Origin: DATBRC01 sp036560485
GTDB lineage: Bacteria; Pseudomonadota; Gammaproteobacteria; Burkholderiales; Burkholderiaceae_D
Assembly: GCA_036560485.1 (NCBI GenBank)
Contig: DATBRC010000041.1
Location: 32,569 to 96,568, forward strand
DNA length: 64,000 nt
Reading direction: 5' to 3'
In this document: one piece after another, positions 27,119 through 36,654 of the stretch
Position numbering within the stretch: position 1 is the stretch's first letter
How the letters are laid out: every line of letters starts with the position of its first letter
Made by a program: the position numbers and the translations under genes
Notes under the pieces: model-generated
Told to the model about the DNA's origin: nothing
The model's input: the letters and a program-made list of their open reading frames with translations, nothing else
Databases searched by the model: none

Positions 27119-27156
27119 AAAAAAGGAACGGCGGTAGCACCATCGCTACCGCCGTT
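27116..27156 (-). terminator. Terminator of htpX, abutting the yciO start
   Basis: A perfect 12-bp stem (27127-27138 with 27145-27156) and 6-base loop, followed on the minus strand by CCTTTTTT, which runs straight into the yciO ATG (27118). Confidence 0.8.
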
Positions 27157-27174
27157 ATCCACGATCATTGACAC

Positions 27175-28050
27175 TTATTTTATCCCACGCAGAGCAGCAA
27201 TCCTGACTTCAATCGGCGGATGCGATGAAAACAGCTCCATAAAACCCGGCTTGTCGGTGATTCCTGCGGCTGCAATCGATTGCGGCAAATCGCCGACCGG
27301 AACACCACCCAGACGAGCCAACGCATTGACCATAGGTTGCGGTGTACCAAGCAACTTGGCCGAACCGGCGTCGGCGCGAAATTCCCGATGGCGCGAAAAC
27401 CATGCAACGATCAGCGATGCACCGATACCAAACACAATTTGCGACACCATGACTGCCACGAAATAGCCGATGCCCGGCCCTCTATTGTCATTATCGCGGG
27501 ACAGCGCCTGATCCACAAAATAACCAACTATGCGGGACAGGAACACGACGAAGGTATTCACGACACCTTGAATCAAGGTCATCGTCACCATGTCGCCATT
27601 GGAAACGTGTGCTATCTCATGACCGAGAACTGCTTCCACCTCTTCTTTGTTCATCGATTCGAGCAAGCCTGTCGAGACTGCAACCAATGCCGAATTTTTG
27701 AAAGCACCAGTTGCGAATGCATTCGGCTCGCCATCGTAAATAGCCACTTCCGGCATATTGATACCGGCACGCTGCGATAATTTTCGAACCGTATCGACCA
27801 GCCACAACTCTGTTGAAGACGATGGTGCGTCGATCACGCGTGCACCGGTCGACCATTTTGCCATCGGCTTGCTGATCAACAGTGAAAAGATAGCGCCGGT
27901 AAAGCCCACAACCAGCGAGAACACCATCAGCATCGGCAAATTCAGGCCGCTAGCCGTCAAGAAGCGATCCACGCCCAATAACGACAGCACAATGCTCATT
28001 ACCACCATGACAGCAATATTGGTAGCGATGAACAAGAAAATACGTTTCAT
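27175..28050 (-). CDS. htpX: Membrane zinc protease HtpX
   Basis: A 291-residue M48 protease with the zinc motif HEIAH (H144, E145, H148) and the distal ligand region REFRADAGSAKLLG. Two N-terminal helices (about 7-25 and 38-58) and two more between the active-site motifs anchor it in the inner membrane. HtpX degrades misfolded membrane proteins alongside FtsH. It has a strong Shine-Dalgarno (TTAGGAGT) and is followed directly by the strong hairpin before yciO, so it seems to form its own unit inside the PHP-yciO cluster. Heat or envelope stress control is likely by analogy but no promoter was identified. Confidence 0.96.
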   Translation of the reverse strand: MKRIFLFIATNIAVMVVMSIVLSLLGVDRFLTASGLNLPMLMVFSLVVGFTGAIFSLLISKPMAKWSTGARVIDAPSSSTELWLVDTVRKLSQRAGINMPEVAIYDGEPNAFATGAFKNSALVAVSTGLLESMNKEEVEAVLGHEIAHVSNGDMVTMTLIQGVVNTFVVFLSRIVGYFVDQALSRDNDNRGPGIGYFVAVMVSQIVFGIGASLIVAWFSRHREFRADAGSAKLLGTPQPMVNALARLGGVPVGDLPQSIAAAGITDKPGFMELFSSHPPIEVRIAALRGIK

Positions 28051-28125
28051 GATTTTCGACTCCTAAGTTGAAAACGCCTTGTAGATGCGGTTTCTTATGC
28101 GAAATTTCAAGAGGAATTCACAACA

Positions 28126-28956
28126 TTACCAATTGTGCCAAACGGGCGTCACACTGACTGGCAGCGGCGGCAACGTGCCCAAATCGAACCTTGATTCAGT
28201 AGGCGCATGGAAGTCTGAGCCGCGTGAAGCCAGCAAACCATATTGGTTCGCTACTTTGGCATATTCTGCGTATTGGTCAACTGTATGGCTGCCGGTTACG
28301 ACTTCCATCGCCGCGCCGCCATATTGTTTGAACTCACTCAAAAAAGCGCCAAGCGCCATATCGCTGAAATTATAACGACCCGGATGGGCTACTACGGCAA
28401 TCCCGCCGGCGCCCCGAATCCATGTCACAGCGTCATGCAAGGTCGCCCACCGATGTGGAACAAAACCGGGTTTTCCCTCTGTCAGATAACGGCGAAAAAC
28501 TTCGTTCATATCCTGGCAAGCGCCAATTTCCACAATGTAGCGGGCAAAGTGCGTACGCGAAATCAGATCCGGATTGCCGACGAATTTAAGCGCACCTTCA
28601 AACGCATTCGGAATACCAACCAGCGATAACTGTTCCGCCATCTCGTGAGCACGCTGCTCACGCCCGCCGCGTGTCGCCACCAGTCCCCGGACCAGGGTTT
28701 CATTGGTCTCATCAATCCGCAGACCAACAATGTGTACTGTCTCGCCGCACCACGTGATTGAAATCTCGACACCTGGCACATATTTCAAACCCAGATCCCC
28801 TGCTGCTTCGCGCGCTTCCGCAATGCCATCGATTTCATCATGGTCGGTCAACGCCCACACATCGACGCCATTTTCCTTGGCACGTGCAGCGACCGCCGCC
28901 GGTGCAAGGACACCGTCGGATATATTGGAATGGCAGTGGAGATCTACATTCAGCAT
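28126..28956 (-). CDS. rnm: PHP-domain 3',5'-nucleoside bisphosphate phosphatase / RNase AM
   Basis: A 276-residue PHP hydrolase with metal ligands in DLHCHSNISDG (H7, H9, D14), TDHDEIDG, GVEIS, and GSDFHAP near the C-terminus. It matches YciV/TrpH, which removes the 3'-phosphate from 3',5'-bisphosphonucleosides and, in E. coli, trims 5' ends of rRNA precursors as RNase AM. It is on the same strand as htpX (75 bases apart) and the cluster down to dapA. Confidence 0.92.
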   Translation of the reverse strand: MLNVDLHCHSNISDGVLAPAAVAARAKENGVDVWALTDHDEIDGIAEAREAAGDLGLKYVPGVEISITWCGETVHIVGLRIDETNETLVRGLVATRGGREQRAHEMAEQLSLVGIPNAFEGALKFVGNPDLISRTHFARYIVEIGACQDMNEVFRRYLTEGKPGFVPHRWATLHDAVTWIRGAGGIAVVAHPGRYNFSDMALGAFLSEFKQYGGAAMEVVTGSHTVDQYAEYAKVANQYGLLASRGSDFHAPTESRFDLGTLPPLPVSVTPVWHNW

Positions 28957-29040
28957 AAATAATTCAGTTTGCGAAATATTTCTATTCCTGCGTAGTAATC
29001 AAACATCAATTGTACGCGGCTTGACGCCTCGATACAGCAA

Positions 29041-29937
29041 TCAGTCCAGAAAGCGCTCAATCATTTCCGCCAATAATTGAGGCTGATCATGATGCAACAT
29101 ATGACCAGCATCCGGAACCATTTCAATTTTAACGTTCGGAATATATTGGATACGCCGATCAGTTTCAATCCGGGTTTTTTCCTTATTCCCCATCCAGCGC
29201 CACACATCGGTCTCGATTGCCTCGACCCACAACACTGGAGCACTGATTTTCTGCCAGCATGCCATGACGTCCTCTACGTGATACAGAAGAGGACCGTTAT
29301 GTTTATGTGCAGGATCACCCAAAATTTCCCACATACCGTCGGCGTTTTGTGCAGCCCAATTACTCGCTAAAAATTCCGCACGCGCATTGCTTAAACGCGG
29401 ATTGTTTTTTTGCAAGCGGCGAGCGACATCGCCCAGTGTTGCATAAGGGTGTGAAACTGCCGGTTCCAGCAACTCATCCAGCCATTTTGCAAAGCGTCCC
29501 GGTGCTTGCTCAGGATGCGAGAGCGGCATGCCGAAGCCTTCCAGATTAATCAATTTTTTGATGCGTTCCGGCCGTACGCCGGCATACAAACATGCAACGT
29601 TGCCGCCCATGCTATGTCCGATCAAATTGATTGCTTGATCCGGCGTGTAATGCCGCAAGATGGCATCCAGATCGCCTAGATAATCCGGAAACCAGTATGT
29701 ATCTGTGCCGGAATTTTCACTCAAACCAAAGCCACGCCAATCAGGCGCAATCACATGCCAATCGCGCTGCAAAGCGTCAACCGCAAACTGAAACGAAGCG
29801 GAAGTATCCATCCAGCCATGTACCATAAACAGCATCGGTGCATGTTCATTGCCCCAGTGGCGTATGTGATACCGCAAACCGCGCACGGTGATAAATTCAG
29901 AACGAGAAGATTTCATCATTACCTGTTGACCTGTCAT
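29041..29937 (-). CDS. Alpha/beta hydrolase
   Basis: A 298-residue hydrolase with oxyanion strand MVHGWMDTSASF, nucleophile elbow GHSMGGN and catalytic histidine in DAGHMLHHDQ. The lid region (about 150-215) is helical. No signal peptide is seen, so it is cytoplasmic. Two other ATGs (six and seven codons in) are possible starts. It lies 84 bases upstream of the PHP gene and opposite the acyl-CoA ligase. The substrate is not predictable from the sequence. Confidence 0.88.
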   Translation of the reverse strand: MTGQQVMMKSSRSEFITVRGLRYHIRHWGNEHAPMLFMVHGWMDTSASFQFAVDALQRDWHVIAPDWRGFGLSENSGTDTYWFPDYLGDLDAILRHYTPDQAINLIGHSMGGNVACLYAGVRPERIKKLINLEGFGMPLSHPEQAPGRFAKWLDELLEPAVSHPYATLGDVARRLQKNNPRLSNARAEFLASNWAAQNADGMWEILGDPAHKHNGPLLYHVEDVMACWQKISAPVLWVEAIETDVWRWMGNKEKTRIETDRRIQYIPNVKIEMVPDAGHMLHHDQPQLLAEMIERFLD

Positions 29938-30002
29938 ATGTACACTGGCTAAATTGATGGCAGCTAATTTGAATTGATAGTCTTATCAGAAAAACAAATA
30001 TA

Positions 30003-30020
30003 AAAGAACGATCGTTCTTT
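30003..30020. promoter_or_regulatory. 18-bp perfect palindrome, probable TetR-type operator
   Basis: AAAGAACGATCGTTCTTT, 16 bases before the acyl-CoA ligase ATG, in the divergent region with the hydrolase. A GAACGnnCGTTC-type core is usual for TetR-family operators. Confidence 0.65.
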
Positions 30021-30036
30021 ATTATATGGGACAAAC

Positions 30037-31737
30037 ATGATTGCCGCTCGACACGCTACCGCGACTGACAGTTATCAAAAACTGTACGATGAATTCAGAT
30101 GGCATGTTCCAGCCGAATTTAATATCGCCTCAGTCTGCTGCCATCGCTGGGCCGATGACACAACACGCATCGCTATTCGCCATGAGAACGAAGCAGGCGA
30201 CACATCCACTCTGACCTATGCGCAATTGCAAACGCAATCCAATCGCTTGTCCAACGTCATGCGATCGCTCGGCATCAGCAATGGAGATCGAGTCGGCATT
30301 CTTTTGCCACAGCGACCTGAAACCGCGATTGCCCATATTGCGTGCTATCAAAGCGCTGCGGTCGCCATGCCGCTGTCAGCATTGTTCGGCCCCGATGCAT
30401 TGGAAAGCCGTTTGCAAAATAGTGAAGCATCGATCGTGATTGTCGATCAGACCGCTCTGAAACAACTGAATGAAATCCGCAGCCATTGCCCGGCCCTGCG
30501 TCATGTCATTGCAATTGACTGCACTGCACCTGATGCGCTCGATTGGCACACTTCATTAGACGAAGCTGCATCCGACTTTCAGCCAATCGCCACCAAGTCC
30601 AGTGATCCGGCAATCCTGATCTATACCAGCGGCACCACCGGTACACCGAAAGGCGCGCTATTGCCGCACTCGGCCATCATCGGCAATCTGACAGGTTTTG
30701 TCGCGTCACAAAATTGGTTTCCGCAACAAGACGATGTGTTCTGGTCGCCGGCAGATTGGGCATGGACCGGCGGACTGATGGATGCGCTGCTGCCGACACT
30801 TTATTTCGGCAAGACGATCGTCAGTTATCACGGCCGGTTTTCGCCTGTAACCGCTTTCCATTTAATGGAAAAATACCAGGTCACCAATGCCTTCCTGTTT
30901 CCGACCGCGCTGAAAATGATGTCGAAAGTATTTCCAGCACCGAATGAAAAATTCAAACTCAAATTGCGCGCGATCATGAGCGCCGGAGAAGCAGTCGGTG
31001 ATGCGGTATTCAACTGGAGTCAATCCACTCTCGGCATCACGATCAACGAGATGTTCGGCCAATCCGAAATGAATTACATCGTCGGCAATAGTGCAGAAAA
31101 GTGGCCCGCCAAAGCCGGCAGCATGGGCCGTGCTTATCCGGGTCATCGCGTTGCGGTCATTGATGAAGAAGGACGCCCGATTCACGCTGGTGAGGGAAAC
31201 GAAAAAATCGGCGAAGTTGCCCTTCATCGCACTGATATCCACGGTCATCCAGACCCGGTTCTTTTCCTCGGATATTGGAACAATCCGGAAGCAACGCAAG
31301 ATAAATATATCGGAGACTGGTGCCGCACGGGTGACCTGGCCAGCATCGACGAAGACGGCTACCTGTGGTATCGCGGACGTGCAGATGACATGTTTAAAGC
31401 GGCCGGCTACCGTATCGGCCCATCCGAGATTGAGAACTGCCTGCTGCAGCATCGCGCCGTCGCCAATGTCGCTGTCGTGCCAAAGCCGGATCCGCAACGC
31501 GGCAATATCGTTAAGGCATTCATCGTGCTGGCGCCAAACATCAAGCGCAATCGTGCAGCCGACGACAAACTGATTGCAGACTTGCAGGCGCATGTACGCG
31601 GCAAGCTTGCACCTTATGAATATCCGAAGGAAATCGAATTCATTGAAGAATTGCCGATGACAACCAGCGGCAAGGTGCTGCGACGCGTATTACGTTTGCT
31701 GGAAGAAGAGCGATCTCACGCCGGCAAGCCTGCATAA
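30037..31737 (+). CDS. AMP-dependent acyl-CoA synthetase
   Basis: A 566-residue ANL-superfamily ligase. It carries the AMP-binding P-loop YTSGTTGTPKGALLPH, the A5-type motif NEMFGQSEMNYI, the hinge GRADDMFKAAGYRIGP and the C-terminal catalytic lysine in TTSGKVLRRVLR. The closest group is the acetyl-/medium-chain acyl-CoA synthetases, as the SPADWAWTGGLMD segment is typical of that branch. It activates a carboxylic acid through an acyl-AMP to acyl-CoA. It stands alone after a palindromic operator, which suggests control by a TetR-type regulator of lipid or organic-acid catabolism. The regulator is not adjacent. Confidence 0.93.
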   Translation: MIAARHATATDSYQKLYDEFRWHVPAEFNIASVCCHRWADDTTRIAIRHENEAGDTSTLTYAQLQTQSNRLSNVMRSLGISNGDRVGILLPQRPETAIAHIACYQSAAVAMPLSALFGPDALESRLQNSEASIVIVDQTALKQLNEIRSHCPALRHVIAIDCTAPDALDWHTSLDEAASDFQPIATKSSDPAILIYTSGTTGTPKGALLPHSAIIGNLTGFVASQNWFPQQDDVFWSPADWAWTGGLMDALLPTLYFGKTIVSYHGRFSPVTAFHLMEKYQVTNAFLFPTALKMMSKVFPAPNEKFKLKLRAIMSAGEAVGDAVFNWSQSTLGITINEMFGQSEMNYIVGNSAEKWPAKAGSMGRAYPGHRVAVIDEEGRPIHAGEGNEKIGEVALHRTDIHGHPDPVLFLGYWNNPEATQDKYIGDWCRTGDLASIDEDGYLWYRGRADDMFKAAGYRIGPSEIENCLLQHRAVANVAVVPKPDPQRGNIVKAFIVLAPNIKRNRAADDKLIADLQAHVRGKLAPYEYPKEIEFIEELPMTTSGKVLRRVLRLLEEERSHAGKPA

Positions 31738-31790
31738 ATTCTCATCGCACTACTGTGCAATGCCGATTCCGCACAGCACACTTTTGCGTA

Positions 31791-32810
31791 TCAACGCAAA
31801 TATTTGGCAAGACTGAATGAAGAACGCACACCGAGATTATCGAAATTCCTGGATAGCCAGATCTCCGCATGCTCTCGTCCCTTGTCGCGCAGCGCATGCA
31901 AAAAAGGCGCTTGCGTATTCAGCTTGCTGAGGCCGCTTAACTGACTCATGAATTCCTTGGCATCGACCAAATGGATATTCAAATTGTGCAATCTGCGTTC
32001 CAGTCGGCCAATTGAAAACCAGGCGTGTTCCGCCTCTCTTTTCGCTAATGCAATTCCCTGCAGTTCGGTAAATAGCGTTGAACTGAATCCGATTTCCGTC
32101 AGCCGTTCCGAGATTTCACTTGGCGTTGTCGGGATACCCGGACGCGGATTGGCGTGCAGCAGCACGACAACAATGTCGCGTGCCGAGCATTGATGCACCA
32201 ACGGAAAAATCGGTGGATTCGCTGTAAATCCTCCATCCCAATAAGCCTCCCCATCGATTTCAATCGCACGGTGAATCGCCGGCAAACAAGCAGACGCAAG
32301 CAAGACGTCCAATGTCAACTGCTTGTTGCGGAAAATTTTCAACATTCCGCTACTGACTTGTGTCGTTGCGATAAAAAGTTTGACGCGTGAATGCGAACGT
32401 AACCGTGCAAAATCAACTTTGTTTTCAAGTAGATCGCGTAATGGATTGATATCAAACGGGTTAAATTGGTACGGTGAAAAAATACGCAATAATGAAATTG
32501 CCGTTTTTACGCCAGGCGGCGGGTGTGAATGCGCGCTAATATTTTCTGCAGGGTCATCCTGCATGAATTGGAATGGAACCTTGGTCGCTGCGCTTTCCCA
32601 AAAATCACTCAATGCTTGCCGGGCGCCATCTCTGCCGCCAACGATCAAGCCATGTGCAAGCACGGCAGCATTCATCGCCCCTGCACTTGCGCCGCTGATG
32701 CCTTCAATATCAATCCGCCCATCTTCCAATAAGCGATCCAGCACACCCCAAGTGAATGCGCCATGCGAACCGCCACCTTGCAATGCCAATGTCACTGTTT
32801 TTGCGGCCAT
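31791..32810 (-). CDS. Patatin-like phospholipase family protein
   Basis: A 339-residue protein with oxyanion loop QGGGSHGAF (11-19), nucleophile S42 in GASAG and catalytic D192 in WDGG, the full Ser-Asp dyad of patatins. No signal peptide. Patatins hydrolyse acyl esters of phospholipids; in beta-proteobacteria such proteins are often near polyhydroxybutyrate or lipid genes, and here the acyl-CoA ligase is convergent. It follows the MFS gene on the same strand (89-base gap). Confidence 0.93.
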   Translation of the reverse strand: MAAKTVTLALQGGGSHGAFTWGVLDRLLEDGRIDIEGISGASAGAMNAAVLAHGLIVGGRDGARQALSDFWESAATKVPFQFMQDDPAENISAHSHPPPGVKTAISLLRIFSPYQFNPFDINPLRDLLENKVDFARLRSHSRVKLFIATTQVSSGMLKIFRNKQLTLDVLLASACLPAIHRAIEIDGEAYWDGGFTANPPIFPLVHQCSARDIVVVLLHANPRPGIPTTPSEISERLTEIGFSSTLFTELQGIALAKREAEHAWFSIGRLERRLHNLNIHLVDAKEFMSQLSGLSKLNTQAPFLHALRDKGREHAEIWLSRNFDNLGVRSSFSLAKYLR

Positions 32811-32899
32811 ATCAATCCTGGTAAATCGTTCGGTTGAATTTTTTTGTATTTTTTCTTATGACTAATGATAACTGTTGCTTTACTCGACTAAATTTCCAA

Positions 32900-34123
32900 T
32901 CACATAGTTCCTTGTATATCATCAAATCGATTCAGCGGTTTTTGTTGCCACGCCAAAATACTTCCGACAAAAAGAGCCAATGCCGAAAATATCAATCCAC
33001 GCTCCAAACCGCCGGCACCATCGGCAATCCATCCGACAATCGTCGGGCCAACAATCTGGCCCAACGCAAATACAGTCGTGAAAGCACTGATCCCTGCAGA
33101 CCATGCCTCAGGCGCTGCGTTATGACGAACAAGCGCTGTAGTAGAAGCCACTACTGACAAAAATACTGCGCCAAACAAAACGCCGGAAACAAAGACGGCA
33201 AGAACCGCTGTCGTCAATGCAGGCAGAAGCGTCGCCACGCCAACCAACGCGTTCAATATCGAAAGCGATTGTCCTCCCTTGAAATGATCCAGCATACCGG
33301 CCCAGATACGCGATGAAGCAACCACCGCCAGTCCCAGCAAAGCGTAAAACGCCGTGATGGCCGGTGCGCGCATTCCCTGCTCTTTCAAGAGTGCGACTAC
33401 AAATGTCATATAACCGATGTAACCAACACCGAACATGAAATAGCCCGCCAATCCAAAACTGAAATGGCGCACACGAAACTTGCTCTTGACACCGGCATGC
33501 GACGGCGCTTCCTCAATGCGCTTAACTGGTGGTGCCATCGCCATCGTCGCCAGCAAACAAATGACACCCATCACCAGCCAAGGCCATTGCCAGGCATGTG
33601 CAATCCCATGTGCTGAAGCCGCCATCAATGTCATTGGGACCAGCAACGCAGAAAGCGTAATGCCGAATCCTGTTCCGCCGTAATACAGGCCAATCAAAAA
33701 ACCCGCGCGCGATGGATGCAATGCGCCTAAACGCGACACCAATACGCCGCCTGCAATAAAAACAAATGCACTCGACATGCCGGCAAAAATACGTTGAAGC
33801 AGCAGCATATCAGCTGCAATCACCATACCCGAAATCAGCATGAATATGCCAGTCAAAATTGAACCGCCAATCAGCAACGTCTGCGCACGAAAGCGCAACA
33901 TCAATGACGGCGTGATCAACGCGCCGAGAAAATATCCCAATGCGTTCCCGGCATTCATGACGCCCGCCAATAAGTATGACCAGCCGAGATCGGCACGCAT
34001 CGGCGGCAACAACAAGCCATATGAAAAGCGCGATATGCCAAGTGCGATCGCGGCACCAAGCGATAGCGCGAGTGCTGTTAAAAAAGGATGTCGTACAGGG
34101 AAGTTATCTAAAAATGTAGGCAT
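32900..34123 (-). CDS. YbfB/YjiJ family MFS transporter
   Basis: A 407-residue protein with about 12 hydrophobic helices. The first helix region (LGAAIALGISRFSYGLLLPP) and the following MRADLGWSYLLAG are the hallmark of the YbfB/YjiJ (DUF1228) MFS group. Substrates are unknown and efflux is often assumed. It lies 19 bases after DUF455 and before the patatin gene on the same strand, so the three may form an operon, although their functions do not obviously connect. Confidence 0.92.
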   Translation of the reverse strand: MPTFLDNFPVRHPFLTALALSLGAAIALGISRFSYGLLLPPMRADLGWSYLLAGVMNAGNALGYFLGALITPSLMLRFRAQTLLIGGSILTGIFMLISGMVIAADMLLLQRIFAGMSSAFVFIAGGVLVSRLGALHPSRAGFLIGLYYGGTGFGITLSALLVPMTLMAASAHGIAHAWQWPWLVMGVICLLATMAMAPPVKRIEEAPSHAGVKSKFRVRHFSFGLAGYFMFGVGYIGYMTFVVALLKEQGMRAPAITAFYALLGLAVVASSRIWAGMLDHFKGGQSLSILNALVGVATLLPALTTAVLAVFVSGVLFGAVFLSVVASTTALVRHNAAPEAWSAGISAFTTVFALGQIVGPTIVGWIADGAGGLERGLIFSALALFVGSILAWQQKPLNRFDDIQGTM

Positions 34124-34142
34124 GAAATTTTCAATTTATTAT

Positions 34143-34982
34143 TCAAGGCGCCAACGCGTCCAGTTCCAATTCAGTAAAACCGGCTTGCAAGCGCGCATCA
34201 CGATTGAACGGGCCACGCAATTGCGGTGCCTTGTATTGCGCAGCCAGCATTTTATAAGTTGCGATCGGATCCAACCCACGTGCTTCGCATACCCAACCAT
34301 ACCAGTGATTGCCGATCTTCACATGGCCGATCTCATCGCGCAAAATCACGTCGAGAATTTCAGCCGCAGCAATATCCCCTGCTTGCGCCAATTTAGCTCG
34401 CATCTGCGGCGACACATCGAGGCCGCGCGCCTCCAATGTACGCGGCACCAGTGCGATACGCGCGAGAATATCGTCTTGTGTTTTCTCCGCCATCTCCCAC
34501 AGGCCATTATGTGCGGTAAAGTCGCCGTAGCTGAAACCCAGCGTTTGCAAATGTGCAGCAAGCAGTGAAAAGTGCAGCGCCTCTTCGCCTGCAACCTGTA
34601 ACCAATCGACATAATATTCGCGCGGCATGTCAGGAAAACGCCAGAGCGCATCCAGCGCAAGATTGATGGCATTGAATTCAATATGTGCCAATGCGTGAAT
34701 CAACGCCGCACGGCCTTCGAGCGTATTCATGGAGCGATGTTTGACTGTTTGTGGCGAAACAAGAACAGGCAACGAAGGACGACCCGGAATAGCTTGTTGC
34801 ATTGGCAAGATAGCAGCATCTGTCGCCAATATCATGTCGCCTTGTGGCCATGCCTGTGCCAATGCCATCACGCCATCAATCTTCAAACGCACATCCGATT
34901 CCACCAGCCAATGCAATGCCGCATGGCGCAATTCATGCGGCAGAGGAACGGACAAAGAATTCAAGTCAAGCGGTGCAATCAT
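34143..34982 (-). CDS. DUF455 family ferritin-like protein
   Basis: A 279-residue protein when started at MIAPLD (ATG 34982). An upstream in-frame ATG at 35057 would overlap the divergent carbonic anhydrase gene and add 25 poor residues. Helical segments with EVALHFSLLAAHLQ-like pattern (EEALHFSL), HIEFNAINLALD and RDEIGHVKIG supply the E-x-x-H residues of a di-iron ferritin-like fold. The DUF455 family has no established reaction; some relatives have been linked to tRNA or redox enzymes. It is first in a possible operon with the MFS gene. Confidence 0.88.
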   Translation of the reverse strand: MIAPLDLNSLSVPLPHELRHAALHWLVESDVRLKIDGVMALAQAWPQGDMILATDAAILPMQQAIPGRPSLPVLVSPQTVKHRSMNTLEGRAALIHALAHIEFNAINLALDALWRFPDMPREYYVDWLQVAGEEALHFSLLAAHLQTLGFSYGDFTAHNGLWEMAEKTQDDILARIALVPRTLEARGLDVSPQMRAKLAQAGDIAAAEILDVILRDEIGHVKIGNHWYGWVCEARGLDPIATYKMLAAQYKAPQLRGPFNRDARLQAGFTELELDALAP

Positions 34983-35049
34983 GCGGACGGCTGTAAAATG
35001 GCGGTTGACGAAGCAGTTTGCTTCAAACCATCTCATTTTACGGAAAACC

Positions 35050-35574
35050 ATGGCCATCTACCAATTAGGCGAACATGCGCCCGAAATCGATGCATCGGCA
35101 TACATTGCCGACTCTGCCAGCATCATCGGCAAGGCGAAGATCGAAGCCAATGCCAGCATCTGGTTCGATGTGACAATTCGCGGCGATAATGAACTGATTA
35201 CTGTCGGCGAAAACAGCAATGCGCAGGAAGGATGCGTGATGCACACCGACCCGGGTTATCCGCTCACCATCGGCAAAAATGTGACGGTTGGACATCAAGC
35301 GATGCTGCATGGCTGCACGATTGGTGAAGGTTCATTGATCGGCATTCAGGCGGTGATTTTGAATGGTGCAAAAATCGGCAAAAATTGTCTGGTCGGTGCC
35401 GGTGCTTTGGTCACAGAAGGAAAAGAGTTTCCCGACAATTCGCTCATCATTGGCACACCAGCCAAAGCAGTGCGTACATTGAGCGAAGAAGATATCGCGC
35501 GGATAAAAAGCAATACCGGCAACTACGTTAAACGCGGCCAGTTTTACAAAACGAACCTGAAACGAATTGGATAA
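35050..35574 (+). CDS. Gamma-carbonic anhydrase family protein (YrdA-like)
   Basis: A 174-residue left-handed beta-helix protein starting MAIYQLGEH. Hexapeptide repeats run from residue 20 to 130, and the three zinc-ligand histidines are present (H65, H82, H87; GCVMHTDPG and VTVGHQAMLHG). A longer in-frame extension upstream was rejected because it crosses the divergent DUF455 gene and lacks homology-like sequence. Relatives are YrdA and PaaY, thioesterase- or carbonic-anhydrase-like trimers; true activity is uncertain. It is five bases upstream of hslO. Confidence 0.94.
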   Translation: MAIYQLGEHAPEIDASAYIADSASIIGKAKIEANASIWFDVTIRGDNELITVGENSNAQEGCVMHTDPGYPLTIGKNVTVGHQAMLHGCTIGEGSLIGIQAVILNGAKIGKNCLVGAGALVTEGKEFPDNSLIIGTPAKAVRTLSEEDIARIKSNTGNYVKRGQFYKTNLKRIG

Positions 35575-35579
35575 AACAA

Positions 35580-36506
35580 GTGGCCGACACGTTACAAAAA
35601 TTCATGTTTGAAAACACTGCCGTACGCGGTGAGCTGGTGGAGCTGTCCGAAACATGGCTGCAAATACAGACACGCAAAGATTATCCCAAGGCCGTCAAAA
35701 TCCTGCTCGGCGAAATGCTTTCTGCAGCAGCGCTGCTCTCCGCCAATTTAAAATTCAACGGCGCACTCATCATGCAAATTCACGGTGATGGCCCAGTGCG
35801 TCTGCTGGTGGTCGAATGCGACTCCGGCTTGCAACTTCGCGCCACCGCCAAACTGGCACCTGATGCGATCATCGATGATGATGCAACGTTGCCGCAATTG
35901 GTCAATGTGAATGGGCAAGGCCGCTTCGTCATCACGCTTGACCCCAAGGATAAATTACCGGGACAACAGCCGTATCAAGGCATCGTTCCACTCGATGGCG
36001 ACTCCGCCGCCAGTGTGATTGAAAATTACATGTTGAGATCCGAACAGTTGGATACCAAGCTATGGCTCGCTGCCGATGACAACGTTGCGCGCGGTTTGCT
36101 GTTGCAGAAATTGCCGAATGAAGGCGGCATCGATGTGCCGCTTGATGATGAACTGGAAGCATGGAACCGCAGCGTCGCGCTGGCATCCACATTGGGAAAA
36201 GAAGAATTATTAAGCACGGACATCAGCACCGTGATGCGTCGCCTGTTTTGGGAAGAAACGATCAGGATCTTCGATCCCAAACATCCGCATTTTCATTGCG
36301 GATGCACGCGTGAAAAAGTGGGCAATATGTTGAAGATGCTTGGGCAAGCCGAGATTGATTCTGCGCTGGCCGAAATGGACAGCCTCGCTATCGATTGCGA
36401 ATTCTGCGGGCAGCACTATGATTTCGACAAGGTCGATTGTGCGCAATTGTTTGCTGTTGAATTGCCGGTGGATGCGTTGCAGAAGGCGAATCCGATTAAG
36501 CATTGA
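35580..36506 (+). CDS. hslO: Redox-regulated chaperone Hsp33
   Basis: A 308-residue protein with a GTG start directly after the carbonic anhydrase gene (5-base gap). The redox switch CxC-x30-CxxC is intact: C240, C242, C273 and C276 bind zinc in the reduced state. Oxidative unfolding and disulfide formation activate the chaperone to hold unfolding proteins. The N-terminal domain shows ILLGEMLSAAALLSANLKF. The hairpin at 36522-36585 probably terminates the transcript. Confidence 0.97.
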   Translation: MADTLQKFMFENTAVRGELVELSETWLQIQTRKDYPKAVKILLGEMLSAAALLSANLKFNGALIMQIHGDGPVRLLVVECDSGLQLRATAKLAPDAIIDDDATLPQLVNVNGQGRFVITLDPKDKLPGQQPYQGIVPLDGDSAASVIENYMLRSEQLDTKLWLAADDNVARGLLLQKLPNEGGIDVPLDDELEAWNRSVALASTLGKEELLSTDISTVMRRLFWEETIRIFDPKHPHFHCGCTREKVGNMLKMLGQAEIDSALAEMDSLAIDCEFCGQHYDFDKVDCAQLFAVELPVDALQKANPIKH

Positions 36507-36521
36507 TGACAAAACACTGCG

Positions 36522-36585
36522 TCACCGGCGCTTGTCTGTGCTTGAATGCCTGGAACCGGCACAAACCTGACGCTGGTGATCTTTT
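36522..36585 (+). terminator. Probable terminator after hslO
   Basis: TCACCGGCG (36522-36530) pairs with CGCTGGTGA (36571-36579, one G-T pair). An inner TGTGC/GCACA stem reinforces it, and TCTTTTCC follows. Confidence 0.6.
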
Positions 36586-36654
36586 CCATATTCGACGTTT
36601 GTGTATTAATAATTGTGAACAACTGGTGTTAAAAAATAATCAATAGGATAAAAA

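Noticed and set aside
30862..31593. 243-codon ORF antisense to the acyl-CoA ligase
   Set aside because: Shadow of a well-supported gene with a complete motif set.
34729..35049. Extended N-terminus of the carbonic anhydrase frame
   Set aside because: It crosses the divergent DUF455 gene and its residues do not look like the family, while the ATG at 35050 gives the exact conserved N-terminus.
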